DNA from: Begonia masoniana
Lineage: Eukaryota > Streptophyta > Magnoliopsida > Cucurbitales > Begoniaceae
NCBI GenBank assembly: GCA_022432975.1
Contig: CM039510.1
Span: 13,094,301-13,158,300 of the forward strand
Reading direction: 5' to 3'
Length of the DNA stretch: 64,000 nucleotides
Part shown: positions 20,688 to 31,688 of the stretch, one piece after another
Position numbering within the stretch: position 1 is the stretch's first letter
How the letters are laid out: each line of letters opens with the position of its first letter
Notes under the pieces: model-generated
Told to the model about the DNA's origin: nothing
Seen by the model: the letters and a program-made list of their open reading frames with translations, nothing else
Database searches by the model: none
Program-made: the position numbers and the translations under genes

Positions 20688-23113
20688 TGTAATATCCGGC
20701 TCGTACGGATTTTTGGATTTAATATATTATATTAATATTCTAATAAAACGTGACATTTTCGGTAAATATGTCAAATCAGGTCCGTCTCACGAAAAGAAAG
20801 CGTCATTTCGATCCTAACGACTAATTGGAATTTTAGGAAATTTACGGGATTTTTCGGAATAGTAACGCTATATTCCGAGTAATTACCTCTATCGTAATTT
20901 AATTGACGTTTTAGTAAAAATAGTAAATGAAGTCCAAATTGAGAACAGACAGTTTTAATAAAGCCCTGGCAACGAATAGGAGTAATCGGCAAAATATGGA
21001 GTTTTCAATAATCCGAATCGTTGGCCGATTAACGAAACGAAGGACGAAACAAATAGAATTAAGTGTTAAGGGCAAAATGGTAATTTGCCAAACCAAATTT
21101 ATAAAAAATAACACAAATCCTCTTTCTTCTTCATTTCTCTTCCTGCGTTATTTCCAGAGGCGATTTCTTCCTCTCTGCCCGCGAGAGTTCTTCAACGCCG
21201 ACCTTCGTTTCTTCTCCCGTTTGTCTTCCGTTCTTCGTTATTTTTCCTCCTCCCGCTACCCTAGGTATGAATCTACATTCTTAGAGCGTTTATTTCGAGT
21301 TTTACGGAGTTTGAACAATTTGGGTTTCGATTAGGTTTTCGTAAAAAACGCGAGTTAGGGTTTAAAATCGATAGGTTTGCTAAGTTTATGAATGTATTGA
21401 ACGTATGGAACGTTATTTGACGAGTTTAAACCGATTTGTGGAAAAGTTGAAAATTGGGGATTTTCGGGTTTTTAGAGAAAAACTCGTAAATTGTGAATTG
21501 TGGTGCCGAGCGTAAATTGCTCGAGTAAATAGCTCAATGAATTGGATTAGAGCTTTAGGAGGTTTCCTTAGTTAAGGTTTTGTTGAATTCGGACGATTAG
21601 AAGTTTAAGCACGTGATATTTGTGGATATGATGATCGTTGTGTTTTGTCTCAGACAAACACTGCTCGTGGACGGAGCTTGGGCTGCAACGGACGCGAGGT
21701 AAGTTCTCGTGATCTTCTCTGGCCGATTGGCCTACACCGTACTTCGATGTAGCGTCGAGGATCTTAATGGATTGTTTGTTTTAAATTGTTTTGGGTCGGG
21801 TAGATAGGTTTATAATTGTTATAGGTTATTCTAATTTGGTCTTGATGGTATGCATGTTGGTTGTTTAGTTTATGTTCGTATCTGCTCATGCATCACGTGT
21901 TTTTAAAGATCATGAAAAATGAATTTCTGCACGATGTTTTAAAGTAAATGCAAAGAAAGAATGACCCTTCGGTATATAGTTTAAATGGCCCATCGGTATA
22001 CAGTTTATAGCAAAGCAAAGCAAAGAAATCGGTATACAGTTTATAGCAAAGCAAAGCAAAGCAAAGCAAAGTAAAGTAAGGAAAACAATTCATGATTTAC
22101 AGATTCATATGCACAGCACGCATTTGCATTTACTAGAGCTTACTGAGATTTTTATTTCATAGATGTCTGTATGGTGTAGGTGGTTACGAGGAAACAGGTG
22201 AGGACGAGCTTCCTCCTCCTGAGGCATGAGGCAGTTGACGAAAGATGGATTGCGGTGGTGTGTTGCGCAGTCGATGCTTTATCGACCCGTGGGGGAAGTA
22301 TATACGTGTTTTGAGGGTTTGGGGGTTGTGTATGTATTTCGAGGATTATCTGGATGTTTTTGGTTAAATTGTATAGACAATTATAATAGGATGTTTGGAT
22401 CTGGATAGGGGTTAGAAAATGTTTTGGTAACTGTATGTAAAAGGCTTTGGTTTAAACTGTTTTGATAAACGTTATGAAATGTTTTGATTCGTTTTGAAAT
22501 GTTATGGATATGCTCGGTTTTAGAGCTATCCACGTGGAAGTTTTATCACGTATTGGAATAGTGAATAGTATGTTTAGTGATGATTGGGAATGAAATCGAA
22601 AGAATATTGAAGTGTTTAGGATGCTAGAATGTGAAGAAGAAGGAGGGAGTTGCTCTCTGGAATCGGATTCCAGAAAGCTGTTTATATGTTTTGCTCTCTG
22701 TTGTGAGAAAAGAGAAGAGAAGGCAAAAATACAGAAGGGGGAGGGAGTGGGTCGCTGCAAAGTGCAGCGACTGGGCGCTGCACAATGCAGCGCCCGATCG
22801 CTGCACAATGTAGCGATCGTGCGCTGCATAGTGCAGCGCACACGGCGACCGTGCGCTGCAAATAGCAGCGCCCGGTCGCTGCTGCTTTTCGAGGGCAGAA
22901 TTCCGATTCTGCCCTCCCTTTATTTTAATTATAATTTATATTAAATATAGTTTTTATTTAATTGTTTTAAATGATTTTAAAGTTAGATTTCAATTCCGAT
23001 TTCGATTCCGGTTTCGATTTCGGTTTAGCTTCCACTTAAAGTTTAATTAAATTTATTAGGATAAAAAAAAAATATATTGGGGAAAAACAGGTACAGTTTT
23101 AGGGGTCGCTACA
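20688..23113 (+). mobile_element. Solo LTR of gypsy type (2426 bp) with TSD ATGAC
   Basis: The ends are TGTAATATCC (20688) and GGGGTCGCTACA (23113). The 5-bp TSD ATGAC is at 20683-20687 and 23114-23118, and the host LTR resumes exactly after it. No internal sequence remains, so it formed by LTR-LTR recombination. It is related to the LTRs at 2453 and 56777, but in plus orientation. A TATA-like 'tttataaaaaat' near 21098 precedes a CT-rich leader. Splice-like signals are CTAG|GTATGA (exon end 21264) and a 45-nt mini-exon 21654-21698 (acceptor TTTTGTCTCAG, donor CGAG|GTAAGT). A cluster of GC-rich hairpins lies at 22752-22885. Confidence 0.93.
22752..22885. repeat. Cluster of palindromic GC-rich hairpins in solo LTR
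   Basis: Alternating 'gcgctgca' / 'tgcagcgc' and 'cgctgca' / 'tgtagcg' blocks fold into a series of short inverted repeats in an otherwise AT-rich LTR. Equivalent positions in the related LTR pieces at 24478-24640 and 56996-57115 hold GATCGCC palindromes instead. Confidence 0.75.
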
Positions 23114-24004
23114 ATGACAGTCTCAGTGCCTGAACCTATAACAGCAGACATCAGAAATAACAGGGCATATTGTGAAACAGAAAACAGACAACTCGGGACA
23201 TGAGCTGAACAGACAACATAAAACACAAACTGAACAGAAGCTATAACATTTCTACCCAAAACTACCCGACAGAACTGGGATCCTAGTACCTCTGTGATGT
23301 AGGGCCTTAAGGGCCAACCTACGGTTATGAACTTACCTGTTTTCCTCGACGCAGTTAGCTGGGTAGTCTCGGAATAGACAGATCTGTAACATGCACGTAA
23401 AGAGATAAACAATGCTGCAAATGTTAACTAATAACTTGGAAATTATGCAGCAGACTCATTTCAGATTTGTAGAAAACAACAAGTGTGTTTCCATACAAAA
23501 AAAAGAACCGAGAGTTTTCTCCAAAATAACTTAACCTAAAACTTCAGCAATACACATTCTTTTACTTATCCAAATTTATCAGCGTGAGTAGATGCATACC
23601 TTTGCTGAAGGAAACAGAAGAATGCAGGAAAAACAAAGTGTGGAACTTTGTTTCAATCGCCAGGAAGAGAGAAGACAAAGAAAGAAGAGAAGAAGCAGAG
23701 AAGTGAAAAGTCTCACGTAGGAGGAAGAGAAGGAAATGGAATACATGGCTTGTCTTCTTCCATAAGTTTGCCAAGTGTCAGTCATCCATTTGATTTCTCC
23801 CACCAACCTTAATTTCTTCCTAATTTGCCCTTCCATTGGTTTTTGACTAAACTTCTATTTAGTTCGTCGAATTGGTTCTACAATCACTCTCATTTAATTG
23901 AACACTCCGACAATTTCATTAAAAATAGTCATTGCATTAATATTAGAGTAATCCCGCTTAATTATTCGGGGAAAATAATTACACGGAAAATGCCGGGTGT
24001 TGCA

Positions 24005-24886
24005 TTCCACCCACCTTAACAGATGACTCATGGTTAGATGTTTTTGAGAGTTCTTCGGAGATGGTTGGGTTAATTATGGATTAGATAGATTTATCGTAGG
24101 TTTTGATACGTTTTAGGATGTTTCGTGACTGAACAGATAACATATCGTATTTTGTAGTGTTTTTGATGTTTTTCAAACAGGGAGGAAATGTTAAACTTTT
24201 AAACGAAACCACGCGGTTCGTTTTACGAAATTTGTTTGTATTTAAAAGTGAATAGTGTCGTTTTGAGTGTTTGGGTAAATATTATGTTGGGAGTGTATAT
24301 TGTAAGTTGTAAGTAAAGATGGTATGAAGGATGGGTGAGAAGTGGAGATGAGGTTGTTATATGTTTTGTGTTTTGTGTTTTGTGTTTAAAAGTGGCGTGC
24401 AGAGCGTGGGAGAAAGGATGAAGGAAAGAAGAAAGAAATAAGGGAGCTGTGTTCTCTGGAAAATTCCAGAGAGTATGGCGAATGATCGCCATGGCACGGC
24501 GATCATTCGCCCCTTCTCATCTGGCGATCGCCAGGATGGCGATCGCCATGGTGAAAGCAATCGCCGAAGGGCGATTGCTCGCGAGGAGCAATCGCCGATG
24601 GGCGATCAATCGCCAGTTTTCTGGTGATTGATCGCCACTTGTTCTGCCTCTTGGCCGAATTTATAAAAAAAAAAAAATGTGTTTTATTTTAATTGTTTTC
24701 TTTTATTTCTTAATTGATTAATTGTTGGTTTTAAGTTTATTTTGAATAGATTTCAAAGTAGTTTTCATACACCGTTATTAATTTTCAATTACGACTTTAA
24801 AAGTTTTATTTCCGCACGAAAGTTAGATTTAGAGTTAGTACGTATAAAAAAAAAAAATGTTAGGGTACGGTTAAGGGTCGTGACAG
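24005..24886 (+). mobile_element. 5'-truncated gypsy LTR fragment
   Basis: The first about 16 bp are the polypurine tract (minus strand) of the LTR at 18488-24004. The rest resembles the 3' half of the LTR family at 2453, 20688 and 56777, in plus orientation ('ccacgcggttcgtttt' block near 24210), and ends AAGGGTCGTGACA at 24886. No primer site follows, so the element body is lost. Confidence 0.6.
24478..24640. repeat. GATCGCC palindrome cluster in LTR fragment
   Basis: Repeated inverted blocks include gcgaatgatcgcc with its complement, tggcgatcgcca twice, caatcgcc/ggcgattg and gatcaatcgcc/ggtgattgatc. They form at least five nested or adjacent hairpins. GC content is far above the flanks. 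Confidence 0.85.
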
Positions 24887-25396
24887 GGACTCTGAGCTAG
24901 GCTAGTCCTATTAGCTGTTCTGGCCAGTGTCTAGTCGTCGTTAGCACCAACATTCGTTCTAAATGGAAAATGAGAAGATAACTAATAATACTGAAACTGG
25001 CATGCATGTTTTGATAGTGATATGTGTACCATCTCATTTTGAGTTTGTCACTCACCAAACAAATTTCTTTATTATTACTCTTTTCAGGTAAAGGAAAGAA
25101 GGGTAAGAAGCGAACCTGATCTGAGTGGGATTTTCCTTGGGTCGCATCTCTGTGTTCCCTCTACTTTGTACTCTTATGTAAGAACCTATCCGAGATTGTA
25201 CAGTACTTTGGCATGTAAATAAAATTAAATTCGTTTATCTTGTATTTCTACGATTGTTTGTACTCCATTATGTTTGTTGCTTCGAGGAGGTCCTAGATCA
25301 GTATTAAACTTCCGCATTTAGTCTTAGGTTAGACGGTGGACCTCTCCGAGGTTGATCGTTTAACCTGGCGTTTTTGTTAGGCCCCTTCTCGGATTG
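24887..25396 (+). mobile_element. 3' part of another LTR (R/U5-like)
   Basis: This runs from 'gggactctgag' to TTGTGACA. It has 'tttgtcactcacc', an acceptor-like 'actcttttcag', a polyadenylation-like 'aataaaattaaat' near 25220 and an LTR-like end. It resembles the transcribed 3' part of a plant gypsy LTR. The start is lost, and I found no TSD. Confidence 0.4.
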
Positions 25397-27480
25397 TGAC
25401 ACTTGTGATATGGCATCTAGCGAATTTCTCGAACTAAAGTTAAATGGATTCAAGTTTTTCAGTTTCCCAAAAAAAGTTTTAAAAAATTAATCATAGATTT
25501 AATAATTTTTGTTTTATTTTTATAATTCGAAAATCGTAATGGTTTAAACCTTTTGTTTTAATTATTACATTAATATAAATTGTAATAAATAATCTTACCT
25601 AATAGCTCGTAAGGAACCAAGAAATATCAAAGTTTTGATGGAAGTTACTTTATGCCCTTTAAATTTAGTAAAAATACGACAACTTTCATGTTATAAGGGT
25701 AAAGAAAAAACGGAGTATGAATGGTTGTTTCTTGTTTAATTGTATCATTGGAAATATGATTAGATAGAAAAGGATGGTTGTGGGATTTCAAGGTATGACA
25801 CCGTACCGAGCTAGTACACATTGCCCATAACAAACGTTGCAGCTCTGAGGTTCGAGTTGTAATATAAAATAAAGATTTGTAATGAGCATCCCAGCTAAGA
25901 GACTGACGTTGCAACGCTCAGTCTCAGGTTGAAATTTATTAAACAATATGTTTCTGGCACCTCAACCTATTAAAATTTAATAGCTTTTGTCTTTAGTACT
26001 ACTATCATGACCCGTAGGCTTGCTGAGACAGAAATGGGCCGGGATTCAATTTTAACATCTCATCTCATATCAGATGGGCCGAGATTCATATAATAATCGT
26101 AAAAAACAAATATAGTATGATAATTAAGTCCAAAAGAAACAGTGCCCCACAGTTCTTTCTTAGAAAAAATGAATAGTCTGTAGAGATGAGCGAATTAAAC
26201 TCAATAAGACTTGTAAAACCATACTCAATGCATGAAAAAACAAATTTTATCATTATATTAGTTAAAAACCATGAGCTGGTAAGGAATCCATGTATGGATT
26301 TATATTAAAAAAATTTACCATTTTAAAAACATACTTCATATGTCATCAGTGAAGGAAATGTCAAAAATTATGCTACATACTATAACATAGCTATATAGAA
26401 AATAAAATAACCACTGTTTTGGTAGAAAACAATCCCATAACAATAAGGTCACTCTAAGACCTTTGAATAGCAAATGCCTCAATGCACGCAGTAAAAGTAT
26501 TATCCATAGACCACTCATGTCATAACAAAATACCTCGGTCAAGTATGGGGATTTGCATCTAAGACATGATTTGGAAAGCTACCGTGGTGTGATATCAACA
26601 AACAAACATTTTCATGCAGTACAAGGTGCATCTCAAACACATGACCCAGATCAGGAGCCCAATACAACTAGTAGTTTTGAGTGGATTATAAAATGCATGC
26701 ATGCTAACAGTAAAAAATAGAAAACAAACATACATATAATATGAAAATTAGAATGGTGAAGGACATGTTAGGTTTTCAGAGTGATCTATAACAAAATAAA
26801 AGTTTCCAAAATTACGATAATATATTAAAAGAAACTCTTACCTCGACGGAGGTGAGTCGTCCTACTATTGGGTATGGTAATCTCACAAATAGGTTCAAAG
26901 TTGCAACTTACAACAATATTGATATCAAAATCTCTTGTAAAACTCTAGGGACAATGGTTGAGTCCAATAACAGGGATAGAAACCCAAGCTGAAATGACAC
27001 GACAAATGGACGAAGCAAAATCTCATTAAAACACATTGTAAGGTTGAGCAGACTCCAGCAATAGTCAATCAGACAAGGAATGTGGTCGATAAGACTCAAA
27101 AGTGGTCGACATGACTCCGACAATTGGGAATAGTATTACATAGCCTTCTTTTTTATGGATTTGTTATCATTCTAGTAAAATGACATTCATTTGGGGATTG
27201 GTTTTCACTAAATTCTCTAGCTACTTAATAGTTTATTCGAGAATAAGAGTTTTTAATTATACCCTGCGAGCCAAGTCTAGGAACCTAGGGAATAGTATCT
27301 CGATCAAACACTGGTTGCAAAATCCTCCTCTCGCAGGAAGTCTCTCTCTCTCCCTCTCTTTCTCCCTCTCTCCCTCCCGTTGTGAAGAACAAAAGAATTC
27401 TTCCCTTTTTATACTATATAATATTATCAAATTATTTAATATATATATATATTGTATGTATTAAATTAAATTCTTAGATT
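25397..27480. other. Intergenic AT-rich DNA
   Basis: I see no protein-like frame, RNA gene or repeat structure. A (TC)-rich tract lies at 27340-27380 and an AT run near 27440. Confidence 0.5.
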
Positions 27481-28790
27481 ATCCAAAGGATCATATCATC
27501 TATCTCTGTGTGGGTTTGGACAATGACTATAATCCCTTTGTTGCTGCCATAACATCTCGTCTGTAGACTCCCTTGATTGAGTAGGTTCATAGTCTTTTAC
27601 TGAGTTACGAGTTTCAATTGGAAAAACAAAACTCCACCATAAATTTGAATTCCCTTCAAGCAAATCTTACCTCATTTCCAGCCATGTGATTTGCTCCGCC
27701 ACAACCTCATTTTTGCCCTCCTCCTCCTTCCTCAATTATAATGGCATTGTGGGCAATACTACTTCCTTTTCCTCTTCTTGGAGACCTCTTCATCCAAATA
27801 ATTTGAAACCTCTTTCCCAAGTCGGCCACAAATTTGGACACACTGCCTCAATTTGTTATCATCACTCCAATTTTTCATATGAGCCTCCTTCTAGAAATTT
27901 TAACACAGTTTTCCCTAGCCCTCCTGCTAATAATCTGGTACTGGCAGACCAAGAATCTTTGTTATTTGATTCTGGAGCAACTCACCGTTTTACTTTTGAT
28001 CCGTCAAATCTCAATCAGTCGGCTCCTTATACTTGTTCAGATCAAGTAATTGTTGGTAATGGTATGACTCTCTGCATTAATAGTATTGGTTCTGCATGAC
28101 TACCTTCTTCTCGTCCCTCAAATCTTTTAAATTTTCTTCACACACCTTATCTCTCTCATAATCTTGTGAGCGTACATAAACTCTATTTTCTTCACCCCTT
28201 CTATTTTCTTGTGAAGGATTGAGCTACCTCAACGATTCTTCTTCAAGGCCAACTTCATAATGGCTTATACATATCAATGTCTCCATCTAAAAGCTCTTCT
28301 TTCCTATTTGGCTCTCTCAACCACGTCTTCTAAGTCTTTTTCTATTGCTTCTCTTTGGATTTATCGTTTGGACATTCAAGTTATCCACTTGTTAAAAAAG
28401 TTCTTTAGCTTTGTAATATTTCTATTATTAATGAAACCGGTTCTGCCTTTTGTGATCATTGTCATTTAAGTAAAAGTTATCGTCTACCTTTCTCTGACTC
28501 TCATTTGCATGTTGTCCATCCTTTTGATTTGATCCACTCAGACATATGGGGACCCTCCACTGAATTATCGTTAATTGGATCCAGATATCTTCTTCATTTT
28601 GTTGATGATCACATTCAATTTTGCTGGATTTACTTTCTTAAAACTAAGGACACTGTTTTATCTACCTTTCTATCCTCTTTCAAACACAATTTCAATCAAC
28701 TATAAAATCAGTTCAATATGATAATGGTGCTGAATGCCAATCGTTGATCCTTGTTTTCAAATCTCATTGAATTCTTCCTTGTTATTCATG
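27481..28790 (+). pseudogene. Dead Ty1/copia gag-protease-integrase fragment
   Basis: Successive broken frames read, in order, a UBN2-type copia gag end (YNPFVAAITS, ANLTSFPA, about 27520-27690), a degenerate zinc knuckle (KFGHTASICYHH, about 27825-27860), a protease core (LFDSGATHRFT, about 27966-28000), a GAG-pre-integrase segment and the integrase start (LIHSDIWGPS, FVDDHIQFCWIYFLKTKD, about 28520-28650). Frameshifts and stops separate them. The fragment stops at about 28790, just left of the GC-rich inverted-repeat element. Reverse transcriptase and RNase H are absent. Confidence 0.85.
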
Positions 28791-28807
28791 CCTATATACA
28801 CCCGTCC

Positions 28808-29008
28808 AACCGTTGTTGGGCAGGCTGCGCTTGGCTCGGCTCGCTACTGTAGTGAGCCGAGCTTGGTCCGATCCCTTGGTCCGATCCAATGAGATGGGTC
28901 GAACCGAGCCCAGGGGCTGGGTTCGCGAGCCTGCCAGGCAGTCCCCAAATGAGCCAGCTAGTCGGCTCGGCGAGCCAGACTTGCAAGCCAGCCCGCCCAA
29001 CAACGGTT
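28808..29008. mobile_element. 201-bp GC-rich element with terminal inverted repeats
   Basis: The left end aaccgttgttgggc (28808-28821) is the exact complement of the right end (28995-29008). With one mismatch the inverted repeat runs to about 20 bp. The inner part is rich in 'ggctcggctcgc' and 'gagccg' blocks and could fold back further. It could be a MITE-type non-autonomous DNA element. No TSD is evident, so it could instead be a captured inverted repeat. Confidence 0.55.
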
Positions 29009-29436
29009 ATTTGACCTGAGACAGAAGATTTAGGCCGTGTGAGTATCTAATCATCGACGCAGGAAAACACAGAATAGGGAGAGAGAAAAAAGGAGACGAA
29101 GAAGAAGAAAAAAGAAAATTGAACTGGAAGGAAGAAGAGGAAAGATGACCGGGTGGGTTTTGATTCTTCGGCGGAGCAAAACACAGAATAAGGAGAGAGA
29201 AAAGCGGAGACGAAGAAGAACAAAAACCGAGATGAGAAGGGTAGGGCTGTAGGGGATTAATGATTTGAACAAGTCTGAGTTTTTTGTTCCCCATGCATAA
29301 ATGATGAGATTGTAGATCGATTTTACGTTCCAAAAAAATTTAAAAGGGTGGTAGCAAGTAGCCACCGCTCAAACTAAAGAACTTAAAAGAGTGGTAGCAA
29401 GTAGCCACCGCTCAAACTAAAGAACGATTAAAAGAA
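29009..29436. repeat. Purine-rich spacer with two short duplications
   Basis: 'aaaacacagaataggg..gagacgaagaagaa' at about 29062 is repeated at about 29178. A 43-bp unit ('gtggtagcaagtagccacc') occurs twice at 29348 and 29391. No gene is recognised. The stretch ends with the TSD of the Mutator-like element (29428-29436). Confidence 0.7.
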
Positions 29437-29802
29437 GGGTAAAGTGTAATTTGGCCCCTACAAGTAGGTAAAATAGGCAAATTACACCATAAACTCGAAT
29501 AATGGGCAATTTGTCCCCTACAACTTGGGTAATATGCAATTTGGCCCCTACCGTCATTTTTTTCGTTAAAAAATCACGTTTTTGTTACGTGATCACATTT
29601 TCTTCCAGACATGCCCCTGCATGGAATCAGAACCGGACCGGCCGGACCGGTTCGGTTAATTTCTGAAAAACCAGAGGGAAATCTGTCTTTCTCTTCTTCG
29701 AAAGATTTCCCTCTCATTTCATTTCGCCAGAGCCCAGCCCTCCCTCGCTCGCTCGCTCTCTCGCTCTCTCGCTCTCTCGCTCTCTCTCCCGAGACCCCCT
29801 CC
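29437..29802 (+). repeat. MULE left terminal inverted repeat
   Basis: It starts GGGTAAAGTGTAATTTGG and contains three spaced 'aatttggcccctac'-type motifs, an 'accggaccggccggaccggt' palindrome-like block, and a (CTCG/CTCT)n tract at its inner end, where a promoter initiator is likely. It matches the right TIR in reverse complement, with a longer CTCT tract on this side. Confidence 0.93.
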
Positions 29803-29951
29803 CTCTAAAATCCTGTCTTTCTCCTCTCTTCGCGTTCGCCGCGCTCTGTCGACCTCGCTCTCTCTCCCGAGACCCCCGCCTTGATCGCGCTCGACCTCGC
29901 TCTTTCTCATATTTTCTGAAATCCTGTTTTTCAGTGTCTGCTAAACTTCAA

Positions 29952-31220
29952 ATGACATCTACATCCCGCAACAAGAGAAGGTCAAAAAATCCTACTCCAG
30001 CTAATGAAATTGCGGAACCAATAACTTGGCCATCTCCTTTCTTCAAGAATGCTGACTCTATGAAAAGGTATGAAGATGAAATTCAATTCAAGCCCTTGAT
30101 TCTGAGTAGAAAAGTGGAATTCGAGGAATTAAGTAGCTTAGATTTGGTTCAGGATTTGAGGAATTCGGGGTTAATAGAACTGTTTGACTGTGATGGCCCG
30201 TATTATGAGAAACCATTGAGAATGTTCTATGCCAATCTTGAAATTTGTCAAAGGCCATTTAAAATTCTTAGCTATGTGTATGGCAAACACATAGAAATTT
30301 CCTCGTTTTCTATAAACACAATTTTAAACTGTGAATTTAACAATGAGGCTGAAAGGTATTACGAGGCATACAAGGATCCAGAATTTGTGGGCACCAGTGA
30401 AGGTATTGCCTTTTTAAGGATGATTGTTAAGGATCCTCGCCGATGCCTTCCAACGAAACCGAAGGCAAATGACTTAAACGTGCGTGCTAGGCTCCTCCAC
30501 CATATGATCACGTACAATCTCTTACCAAGAGATGGACGTAGAGATTACATAAGTGGTATGGATCTCTATGTTTTATATAAAATTGTTCGACGAGAATCAT
30601 TTAATGTGGGATATGTGATTTTGAAACGGATGATTCAAGTCTACAACAACGCAGCAAAGTCCCTACCATTTAATCTTCTTTTAATGAAGATTTTTAAGGA
30701 GAATGGGGTCCAAATTCCAAGTTCCGAAATCTCATTACATCTGAAGAAAGTTGACACATACACCACATCCACTCTAACTCGGATGGGGTTTGGGCTCAAT
30801 GATGAAGGTAATTGGATTTTTAAGGGAGACCGAGTTGGATCACTTGAAGCTGGACCATCCCAAATGGAAGTTGATGAAGGTGGAGACGAGCCTGAACACA
30901 CTACGGAACCCCCCTCCACTGCATCTCGAGGCAACTTCTCTAACTTTGAGGAACAGTTTAAGTTATTGGTGGAAAATGTTGCTAGCATCGGTGGTGCTTT
31001 TGACTCATTTCAGAATGTGGTTTTGGATCGCTTTGATCAGTTGGAAACGAAGATAAAGGATGTTCGTGATGACATCGTTGAGGTTCACGACCATCTTGAT
31101 TTTCTTCAAGATTATATAAGGCACGGGTTCACCGGTGCTCTAGCCATTCCTCCAGTAGATCCACCAGTCGAGCCTTTCGACGATCCCTGTTATGACGATC
31201 CCTGTTACGCTCCATCATAA
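29952..31220 (+). CDS. MULE accessory protein, 422 aa, unknown function
   Basis: An intact single-exon frame from ATG 29952 to TAA 31220. An acceptor-like 'cctgtttttcag' ends 18 nt before the ATG, so a 5' UTR intron is likely. The middle (about 45-260) resembles the 'putative plant transposon protein' family seen in plant mobile elements, with MFYANLEICQ (91-100) followed by an 'FSINTIL'-type motif. After an acidic, Pro/Ser-rich linker (about 285-320) comes a heptad-like coiled-coil stretch (about 325-385) and an acidic Pro-rich tail. There is no catalytic motif and no zinc finger. Its place opposite the transposase recalls mudrB in maize MuDR and VANC-type helpers of VANDAL MULEs, but I see no sequence basis for homology. 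It could be a helper, an anti-silencing factor or a captured gene. Confidence 0.85.
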   Translation: MTSTSRNKRRSKNPTPANEIAEPITWPSPFFKNADSMKRYEDEIQFKPLILSRKVEFEELSSLDLVQDLRNSGLIELFDCDGPYYEKPLRMFYANLEICQRPFKILSYVYGKHIEISSFSINTILNCEFNNEAERYYEAYKDPEFVGTSEGIAFLRMIVKDPRRCLPTKPKANDLNVRARLLHHMITYNLLPRDGRRDYISGMDLYVLYKIVRRESFNVGYVILKRMIQVYNNAAKSLPFNLLLMKIFKENGVQIPSSEISLHLKKVDTYTTSTLTRMGFGLNDEGNWIFKGDRVGSLEAGPSQMEVDEGGDEPEHTTEPPSTASRGNFSNFEEQFKLLVENVASIGGAFDSFQNVVLDRFDQLETKIKDVRDDIVEVHDHLDFLQDYIRHGFTGALAIPPVDPPVEPFDDPCYDDPCYAPS

Positions 31221-31459
31221 TGATATTTTTGTTGTTGTGATTCGCTTAGTTTGCTAGTATCTTAATTTTGTTGTATATGAGTTTGGTGTTTGATATTGTT
31301 ATAGAATTTTTCAGTTGATATTGGAAATAGGAAATACTACCTTCTTTGTGTTGAATGCATTATGACCGAGTTGGATCACTTTAATTAAAGTGTCGACACT
31401 TTATATGCCTAGTGTCGACAATTTCTATAGAAATGGAGACAGGAATTGACGAAATACTT

Positions 31460-31650
31460 CCATACATTTGTCCATAATATCCATTTCCATACATTTGTCC
31501 ATAATATCCATTTCCATACATTTGTCGATAATAAGTACAGATTCCATACAATATAACAACATAAATCCATAAAATACTTCCACACATTTGTCCATAATAT
31601 CCATAAATCCATAAAATACTTCCATACATTTGTCCATAATAAGTACAGAT
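31460..31650. repeat. Tandem repeats between the convergent MULE genes
   Basis: About seven copies of a 27-30 bp unit with core 'ccatacatttgtccataata' lie past the end of the transposase coding region, between the two stop codons. They could act in 3'-end formation or limit read-through. The apparent open frames across them are repeat artefacts. Confidence 0.8.
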
Positions 31651-31688
31651 TCACAAAGGCTAATCAAGTTCATATCAGCATAACAAGG

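Larger units (their letters stand above)
18488..24004 (-). mobile_element. Gypsy LTR, family with TGACGTCA cluster (copy 1), split by a solo LTR
   Basis: The plus-strand ends are TGTGACAGCC (18488) and CCGGGTGTTGCA (24004); sense is minus. Without the nested LTR at 20688-23113 it is about 3.1 kb. It is homologous throughout to the solo LTR at 54012-56706. The right side is followed by a purine-rich tract on the minus strand (24005-24020), a polypurine tract, so this is a 3' LTR and not a solo LTR. The flanks (taact / ttcca) accordingly do not match. It contains eight TGACGTCA sites (18929-19288) and a 365-bp internal tandem duplication (19649-20384). Sense-strand splice-like signals are a donor AAAG|GTATGC (exon end 23600) and a 47-nt mini-exon (23383 to 23337, acceptor TTACAG, donor ACAG|GTAAGT). 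Confidence 0.85.

Noticed and set aside
23056..23412. 118-codon minus-strand frame
   Set aside because: It spans the junction of the nested solo LTR and its host LTR, including the mini-exon, and has no protein signature.
18488..24004. Solo LTR with TSD
   Set aside because: The flanks taact and ttcca do not match, and the right flank is a polypurine tract, so it is a 3' LTR.
25645..27123. Small minus-strand frames (68-89 codons)
   Set aside because: No conserved motif, splice structure or repeat context; expected by chance in AT-rich DNA.
28782..29019. Overlapping frames of 64-73 codons on both strands
   Set aside because: They arise from the GC-rich inverted-repeat element; no protein family is recognisable.
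31381..31673. Three overlapping minus-strand frames of about 82 codons
   Set aside because: Translations of the tandem repeat between the convergent MULE genes.
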